From IMG/VR virus record IMGVR_UViG_3300041809_002110, positions 1 to 43,605 of that record: a DNA stretch of 43,605 nucleotides; one strand, given 5' to 3'. The first letter of the stretch is position 1, and every line of letters begins with the position of its first letter. The notes beneath the pieces are model-generated. The model made no database searches and had not been told where the DNA came from. It saw only the letters and a program-made list of their open reading frames with translations. Source of the DNA: a virus. A program made the translations under genes and the position numbers. Shown here one piece after another: positions 39,507 to 43,605 of this stretch.

Positions 39507-40298
39507 TTACGGCTTGCCGAAATAGATCGGCACGGCCTTCGCGTTGTCCTGCGGATCGTCCTCGCCCAGGGCCGCAGACAGCCGTGAGTGGATGTCGGCC
39601 TGGTGCTGCTCCTGGAGCTGGTCCAATGCCCCAGGCTCCGGCAGCAGCAGGATCCGCTGTGCCTGGCCGTCGTATTCCAACAGCAGGCGGACAGGATACT
39701 CCTCTCGCTCGCCAGTGTTCGTGTAGATCGGCACGCGGACGACGATCTCCTCGGGCAGGTCCGCCGCCCCTTGCACCTCGGCCTCGATCGTGCGGCCAAG
39801 CGACTCGCGCGACTTGCCCACGTCACCGGCGCCGCCGATGATGGCCTGAAAACTCAGTCGCCGGAAAGCGGTAATGAGGACCTCGTTGGCCTTCAAATAG
39901 AACCGCAAGAGGCGGATCAATTCCTTCTGGGTGAACGCCACCGGAGCGTCCTGATCCTCGATTTGGCGGAGCTTGTTCCAGGGGGCGCTCCAACTCAGCG
40001 TAAACACCACCAGGTCCCGCCGGTCCGAATCATCGAGGATAAGGGTCACCGCCCCGCCGCCGTGCCAGATCACCGGATCGGCCTGGCAGGTCCGGGCGTA
40101 GGTGATCAGGTCCTCAAGGGATTGCACGAAGTGCTTCCGACAGGGCGGCGGAACGGAAAAAAGCTCATGCTTGCCGGATTGGACCAGCAGCTTACTGCGC
40201 GGGTCCGGGGTGTCGATGAAGGCGACGGCCTTCGTCAGTTGCTCGGCCTCGCGGACGGGGGCCTGGATCGCCTTAATGGCTCCTTCGGTCAATTCCAC
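39507..40298 (-). CDS. Early protein, possibly DUF2303-like
   Basis: The product is 263 residues. The middle has FVQSLEDLITYARTCQADPV followed by TLILDDSDRRDLVVFTLSWSAPWNKL, then FTQKELIRLLRFYLKA. A beta hairpin with Trp-x-x-Trp-type residues ahead of helices recalls the DUF2303 (YfdQ) family of phages, a weak match. It lies in the replication block. The start is GTG at 40298 with GAGGAGA about 8 nt upstream. The C-terminus is acidic with Gln-rich helix (LDQLQEQHQADIHSRLSAAL). Confidence 0.55.
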   Translation of the reverse strand: MELTEGAIKAIQAPVREAEQLTKAVAFIDTPDPRSKLLVQSGKHELFSVPPPCRKHFVQSLEDLITYARTCQADPVIWHGGGAVTLILDDSDRRDLVVFTLSWSAPWNKLRQIEDQDAPVAFTQKELIRLLRFYLKANEVLITAFRRLSFQAIIGGAGDVGKSRESLGRTIEAEVQGAADLPEEIVVRVPIYTNTGEREEYPVRLLLEYDGQAQRILLLPEPGALDQLQEQHQADIHSRLSAALGEDDPQDNAKAVPIYFGKP

Positions 40299-40350
40299 GG
40301 AAAAATCTCCTCGGTTAAAAGGCTAATGAAAACGCATACAGCCGGCCGCA

Positions 40351-40758
40351 CTAGACCGGCTTGACGTCGCGGACCTCGCCGCGATCGACCTTGCCCGTAT
40401 CCGGGTTGAGGTCGTCGAAGGTGGTCTGTTCGAAGTTCTCCGGCGATTCGCTGCTGAAGTAGGGCCGGCCCTTCGGATCGAGCCCCAGCGAATAGGGCCG
40501 CGTGCGGCGGTCCGGAATGACGGCATTCAGGTTGAAGGTGGCCGTGAGCCCCTTGGTCCGCAGGGTGTCCTCGAACTCGGGATCCTCCGCGGCTACGGGC
40601 GTGAGTTGCAGCTCCATGACCACTTTCCGGGGCCGATCCTCCAGCGGCCGGTCGGTGCAATCCGCCACGAACTCCTCGACCAGCCGGCGAAAGGCTCGCA
40701 TTGCCTTCCCGCCGTCAAGGTCCTTCAAATTCTGCAAGTCGAACAGTAGTAGTCCCAT
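40351..40758 (-). CDS. Early protein of unknown function
   Basis: The product is 135 residues: helical N-terminus (LLFDLQNLKDLDGGKAMRAF, RRLVEEFVADC), beta-rich centre (RKVVMELQLTPVAAED, GLTATFNLNAVIPDRRT) and a C-terminal acidic segment. No family is recognised. The layout of a helix plus beta strands near a replication initiator is compatible with a recombination or DNA-binding accessory. The ATG at 40758 has GGAG 7 nt upstream. Confidence 0.65.
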   Translation of the reverse strand: MGLLLFDLQNLKDLDGGKAMRAFRRLVEEFVADCTDRPLEDRPRKVVMELQLTPVAAEDPEFEDTLRTKGLTATFNLNAVIPDRRTRPYSLGLDPKGRPYFSSESPENFEQTTFDDLNPDTGKVDRGEVRDVKPV

Positions 40759-40769
40759 GGGATTCTCCG

Positions 40770-40852
40770 CAAAAGTGGTTAGTGACTAGTGGCTGGTGGC
40801 TGGTGCTCAGCGGCTCTCGCCACTGGTCACTCGCCACTCGCCACTTCTCTAA
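40770..40852. repeat. Heptad-arm element 13 (TTAGTGG type)
   Basis: TTAGTGA, CTAGTGG and CTGGTGG units, core CTCAGCGGCTCTC, right arm of CCACTGG, TCACTCG and CCACTCG units. The right arm supplies the last residues and stop (Val-Ala-Ser-Gly-Glu-stop) of the gene ending at 40827. Confidence 0.85.
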
Positions 40853-41135
40853 GCTTCCATCGCCGGCGCCTTTTTTCCGGCCGCTCGTCGCGCAGCCGCG
40901 TCCCCAGGGCCACCTGGCGGCGCATCTGCTGCGAGCGGATCGCGGCGACCAGCAGACGCATGCTCTTGTCCAGCAGTTTGATGCCGGCTTGGAGATCCTC
41001 CTCCAGCAGGATGTCCGCCTCGCGCGCCACGAGCGCGCGGGCCAGCGTCTCGACGTGCGTCGAAATGGTAATGAAATGTGCTGGCGGCCTGCCGATCTTC
41101 CGCTCGCCGTTTACCGCGTTTGCTCCGTCAACCAT
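40827..41135 (-). CDS. Small helical early protein with repeat-encoded end
   Basis: The product is 102 residues. Predicted DNA- or protein-binding helices: HVETLARALVAREADILLEE and LLDKSMRLLVAAIRSQQMRR, then a basic tail (RPEKRRRRWKLR). The last residues come from element 13. No family is recognised. ATG at 41135 has AGGAGGG 7 nt upstream. Confidence 0.65.
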   Translation of the reverse strand: MVDGANAVNGERKIGRPPAHFITISTHVETLARALVAREADILLEEDLQAGIKLLDKSMRLLVAAIRSQQMRRQVALGTRLRDERPEKRRRRWKLREVASGE

Positions 41136-41156
41136 GCCGTATCCCTCCTGAATTGT

Positions 41157-41248
41157 GGTAAGAGGTAATAGGCAATAGGTCATAGGTCGAAGCCCGCTGC
41201 TTCGGGCCGCGAGGCTCTGCTATTGCCTATCCCCTATTGCCTCTCACC
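41157..41248. repeat. Heptad-arm element 14
   Basis: TAATAGG, CAATAGG and TCATAGG units, core CGAAGCCCGCTGCTTCGGGC with GGCTCTGCTAT, right arm of TGCCTAT and CCCCTAT units. Confidence 0.9.
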
Positions 41249-41582
41249 GTCGTAAAGTTCCCACGGCGCCGGCCCGGCCGACCCGCTCGGCGAGCAGGAA
41301 CTCCGGCCGCACCCTATCATCCAGCTAACTCACAACCACCATTTCCGGCACCGCGGGCGCGGGCCGCGTCGATTGAGCTCGGCCTGACCGGGGAGGTCGT
41401 TGAGGTCGTGAACTCTTCGGCGCGGCCCGCGATCGCGAAACCACACAACAGAAAAACAGCCGGCGGGGACGGGAAACGACCAACCGAAACCCGTCCGCGG
41501 CGCGGCGTCCGTCGCGGGACCGATGGACCGGGCCGCGGGCGGGAAGGATAGCACCCGCTCCGCCGGCCCAGAGCCCCGCGAA
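41249..41582. other. Intergenic gap between two heptad elements
   Basis: GC-rich DNA without a supportable gene. ORFs on both strands here lack Shine-Dalgarno sequences and family features. It separates the integrase from the replication block and could hold control sites, but I see no dyad or promoter worth naming. Confidence 0.4.
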
Positions 41583-41677
41583 GAGAGGTAATAGGCGATA
41601 GATTATAGGCAATAGGCGAGAGCAGAGCCCCGAACGCCAGACTATTGCCTCTGACCTATTGCCTCTTCCCTCTGACC
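41583..41677. repeat. Heptad-arm element 15 (inverted core)
   Basis: TAATAGG, CGATAGA, TTATAGG and CAATAGG units, then a core reading AGAGCCCCGAACGCC (reverse orientation), right arm of TGCCTCT and CCTATTG units up to the integrase stop at 41678. Confidence 0.85.
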
Positions 41678-42664
41678 TCACCCGCCGAAGACATCCGGCA
41701 GGTGCATCCGCTCGACCGCGGCCCGGAGATCGGCGGACGGATTGATATAGTGCCTGGAGGTGTCGATCGAGGCATGATCGAGCATCGCCTGGATCGCCCA
41801 GGGCGAGGCGCCCGAGGCGGCCAGCCGCGTGCCGCAGGCCCGCTTGAGGTCGTGCAGCCGGATATGCTGCACGATCCCCCCGGCGCGCTGGATCGCGTGC
41901 CACTGGCGATACCACGTGCCCTCGCTCGCCGGCCAGGCGAAGATCAGCCGCTCCGGGCCGCGGATCCGCAGCAGGTGTTTTACGGCCGTCTCGCACAGCG
42001 GCTTTTGGCGGTCGCCGCCCGTCTTGTCGAACTCGGCCGGCAGCCAGATCGCCGGGCCGCCCCAGTCGATCCAGGCCCACTCGAGCGCCAGCAGGGCCTC
42101 GCGCCGAAACCCCGTCGTAACGGCCGTCACAACCAGCGCCCGCCACCAGTCGGCCGGCGCCGCACCGGGCAGCAGCGGCCGATCGGCCGCCTCGGCCCCG
42201 CGGTAGATCCGATCGAGGACGTCGTCGGGCACGTCGCGCGGCAGCCGCCGCGGCTGGCGCAGCGGCTTGACCCACGGCACGGCGGCCAGCAGCCCCAACG
42301 CGTCGCGGTTCCGCGGGCCCGGCGGACCCGCCTTGTAGATCAGCGAGAGGATCTGGCGGCGGTGCTTGTTGACCGTCGCGGGCTTGAGCGGACTGCCCTT
42401 TTTCCGTTTGGCCTCCGGCTCGCAGCCGGGCGGAAACTGCTGGACGGTGCGGGCGGCCGAGGCCGGCGGGTGCGCCAGGGAATCGAGGAAGCGGGCCAGG
42501 ATCGACGGCGTGATGGACGCCAGCGGCGGGTCGCCCACCAGCCGTCGCCAGTGTTTCAACGTCGCCGAGTACTCCTTGAGCGTCCGCGGGTCGGCGCCCA
42601 GCAGGAACGTCGGCCGGTAGTGCTGATCGTAGTAGTCTTGGAGGCCGAGATCCGCTGCGCCCAT
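41678..42664 (-). CDS. int: Tyrosine-family integrase
   Basis: The product is 328 residues. The N-terminal SAM-like core-binding part is about residues 20-120. The catalytic domain has Arg in TTGFRREALLALEW (about 187), a Lys in FDKTGGDRQKPL, the box RLHDLKRACGTRLA (His271), H297 in MLDHASIDTSRHY and nucleophile Tyr306. In the H-x-x-R box the usual Arg is Lys (HDLK), followed by Arg. It inserts phage DNA at the host att site, likely tRNA-Cys. An ATG at 42664 with GGGGAGGGAG upstream was chosen over a TTG at 42682. Confidence 0.9.
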   Translation of the reverse strand: MGAADLGLQDYYDQHYRPTFLLGADPRTLKEYSATLKHWRRLVGDPPLASITPSILARFLDSLAHPPASAARTVQQFPPGCEPEAKRKKGSPLKPATVNKHRRQILSLIYKAGPPGPRNRDALGLLAAVPWVKPLRQPRRLPRDVPDDVLDRIYRGAEAADRPLLPGAAPADWWRALVVTAVTTGFRREALLALEWAWIDWGGPAIWLPAEFDKTGGDRQKPLCETAVKHLLRIRGPERLIFAWPASEGTWYRQWHAIQRAGGIVQHIRLHDLKRACGTRLAASGASPWAIQAMLDHASIDTSRHYINPSADLRAAVERMHLPDVFGG

Positions 42665-42712
42665 AAGCGACTCCCTCCCCAATGGTAGCTCCTAAACGGG
42701 GCCTCCGTGCCG

Positions 42713-42907
42713 TCATTTTTGTGACCCTCCTGCGGCCGAGGCCGCGGGCCTCGGCCGCCGCGACTCGACGCAGCACAGCCGGCCCTCGGCGGTGAGCTGA
42801 TCGAAGCGGGCCCGCATCAGGTGCAGCTCGCTGGTGTGCCACGGGCCGCTGGGGTCAAGTCGGCAGATGGGCCGTTCGAGGATCCAAATGAACCACAGCA
42901 AGTCCAT
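42713..42907 (-). CDS. Small hypothetical protein next to integrase
   Basis: The product is 64 residues. Hydrophobic/aromatic N-terminus (MDLLWFIWILERPICRLD), then a helix (WHTSELHLMRARFDQLTAEG) and a Pro/Ala tail. No family is recognised, but an excisionase-like or small regulator role is possible by place. The ATG at 42907 has GGGAGGG about 7 nt upstream, directly after the preceding stop. Confidence 0.55.
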   Translation of the reverse strand: MDLLWFIWILERPICRLDPSGPWHTSELHLMRARFDQLTAEGRLCCVESRRPRPAASAAGGSQK

Positions 42908-42909
42908 CG

Positions 42910-43194
42910 CTATTTCCCTCCCTTCGCCGCGGGTGGCTGGTTTTGTTGCTTGTGTTGCTGGCGGCTCCGCAGCCGCATCACGCGTCGGGCCACTCGCACG
43001 CCGCCCTCGCGCAGGAGGCCGTCAAGCACGTCCTGGCGGCCGGAGTCCTCGAGTTCCAGCCGGATCATGGGCCAGAGCGCCCGGATCGAGAGCCGATCGG
43101 AAATACCGGCCGCCGCGCGGCGTGCGTAGACAGCCTCGATGGCGTAGGCCACGCGCTGGCGGATCTCGTCGGTGGTGACTTGCGAGTCGCTCAC
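42910..43194 (-). CDS. Small helical protein in integrase operon
   Basis: The product is 94 residues, start GTG at 43194 overlapping the upstream stop as GTGA. Helical, basic: DEIRQRVAYAIEAVYARRAA, LSIRALWPMIRLELED, VARRVMRLRSRQQHKQQNQ. No family is recognised. The overlap fixes the start; the longer ATG form beginning at 43326 has no such support. Confidence 0.6.
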   Translation of the reverse strand: MSDSQVTTDEIRQRVAYAIEAVYARRAAAGISDRLSIRALWPMIRLELEDSGRQDVLDGLLREGGVRVARRVMRLRSRQQHKQQNQPPAAKGGK

Positions 43195-43475
43195 GCTCGA
43201 ACTCCTGGCTGGCGGTCCTCTTCGCCAAAGACGCGGTCTTGGATCTCTGCGAGCACGTCTCGTCTCGGCGTCGCTCGTGTTTCCCGCAGCTCGCGGATTG
43301 CGTCGATGGCCTTCCGGCGGCACCACCGGCCCCAGGCGAGCGGGCCGCCAAACTCCAGCAGCGTCGAGGCCGCGATCGCGTGGATCGCCCGGTACATGGT
43401 ATGAACCTGCTCGGGCGTTATCTGCGAGAGATCATCCTCGAGTTCAAGACTCAGTTGCGTCGCTTGGCCGCTCAT
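43191..43475 (-). CDS. Small helical protein, first gene of integrase operon
   Basis: The product is 94 residues from ATG 43475 with GAGGGAG 7 nt upstream. Helical, with EQVHTMYRAIHAIAASTLLE, WGRWCRRKAIDAIRELRET and a C-terminal EIQDRVFGEED. No family is recognised. An upstream extension through the hexanucleotide array would give a Val-Ala/Gly repeat of no credible function and was not used. Confidence 0.6.
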   Translation of the reverse strand: MSGQATQLSLELEDDLSQITPEQVHTMYRAIHAIAASTLLEFGGPLAWGRWCRRKAIDAIRELRETRATPRRDVLAEIQDRVFGEEDRQPGVRA

Positions 43476-43512
43476 TGATGCACTCCCTCGCCGGCGCAGC
43501 CGGCGCAAAATC

Positions 43513-43605
43513 ACCGCGACCGCGACCCCGACCGCGACCGCGACCCCGACCCCGACCGCGACCCCGACCGCGACCCCGACCCCGACCACGACCGCGACCA
43601 CGACC
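43513..43605. repeat. Degenerate hexanucleotide array, right end
   Basis: CCNCGA units continue to the last base and match the array at the left end (1-85). The first gene of the minus-strand integrase operon starts 38 nt inside it. The two arrays probably form one on the real molecule. Confidence 0.9.

Noticed and set aside
41330-41554. Possible 74-residue gene between integrase and early block
   Set aside because: GTG start without Shine-Dalgarno and low-complexity content; both strands have similar open frames.
43476-43601. N-terminal Val-Ala/Gly extension of the 43191-43475 protein
   Set aside because: It is translation of the hexanucleotide array. The ATG at 43475 has a good Shine-Dalgarno.

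Overview
The window reads as the near-complete genome of a temperate, tailed, lambda-like (siphovirus-type) phage from a high-G+C host, most likely a planctomycete. Evidence for a phage: a full head and tail module in lambda order (small terminase, GpA-type large terminase, portal, ClpP-type protease with nested scaffold, decoration protein, major capsid, connectors, tail tube, -1 frameshifted tail chaperone, tape measure, tail hub and tip), a tyrosine integrase and a replication initiator. The planctomycete assignment is weaker. It rests on the style of a zinc-ribbon membrane protein, secreted papain-like and His/Pro-rich proteins, and dense simple-repeat intergenic DNA. Both window ends are runs of the same degenerate hexanucleotide (CCNCGA), so the molecule was probably circular or circularly permuted and the assembly broke in that array.

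Layout, almost all on the minus strand and therefore transcribed right to left. 1-1380: one phage-type gene, a strong hairpin, and an attachment-site candidate that is the 3' half of a tRNA-Cys(GCA) gene. 1385-2097 (+): a small accessory pair, zinc-ribbon membrane protein plus a 30-residue membrane peptide. 2187-14442 (-): tail genes. 14472-23000 (-): connectors, capsid, two enzymes for modification (SAM methyltransferase and DUF707-like glycosyltransferase), decoration protein, protease/scaffold, portal. 23268-23960 (+): GIY-YIG nuclease inserted in the head module. 23957-26985 (-): terminase. 26966-30538: very large fibre or receptor-binding protein. 30543-35264: zinc ribbon, holin-like protein, secreted protein, permuted-papain hydrolase and secreted C1-type protease, a candidate lysis block. 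35624-36202: Fis-type HTH regulator. 36440-37434 (+): a two-gene accessory cassette with a DUF6338-like membrane protein, abutting a broken ASCH gene. 37654-43475 (-): replication initiator with an internal iteron origin, small early genes and integrase.

The most unusual features are as follows. (1) A family of about 18 intergenic elements built from 7-nt units (CAATAGG, TCATAGG, TTAGTGG, GATTAGG and similar), usually as long inverted arms around a conserved asymmetric core. They fill most of the larger gaps between co-directional genes, supply stop codons to upstream genes and abut start codons of downstream genes. (2) A lambda-O-like origin: four 21-bp dyad iterons inside the initiator gene followed by an AT-rich stretch. 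(3) A perfect A-AAA-AAA slippery heptamer giving a -1 tail chaperone fusion. (4) A lone 3' tRNA-Cys half acting as a likely attP. (5) Two plus-strand accessory cassettes and a nuclease inserted into an otherwise minus-strand genome. Function assignments come from motif reading and gene order only; no database search was made.
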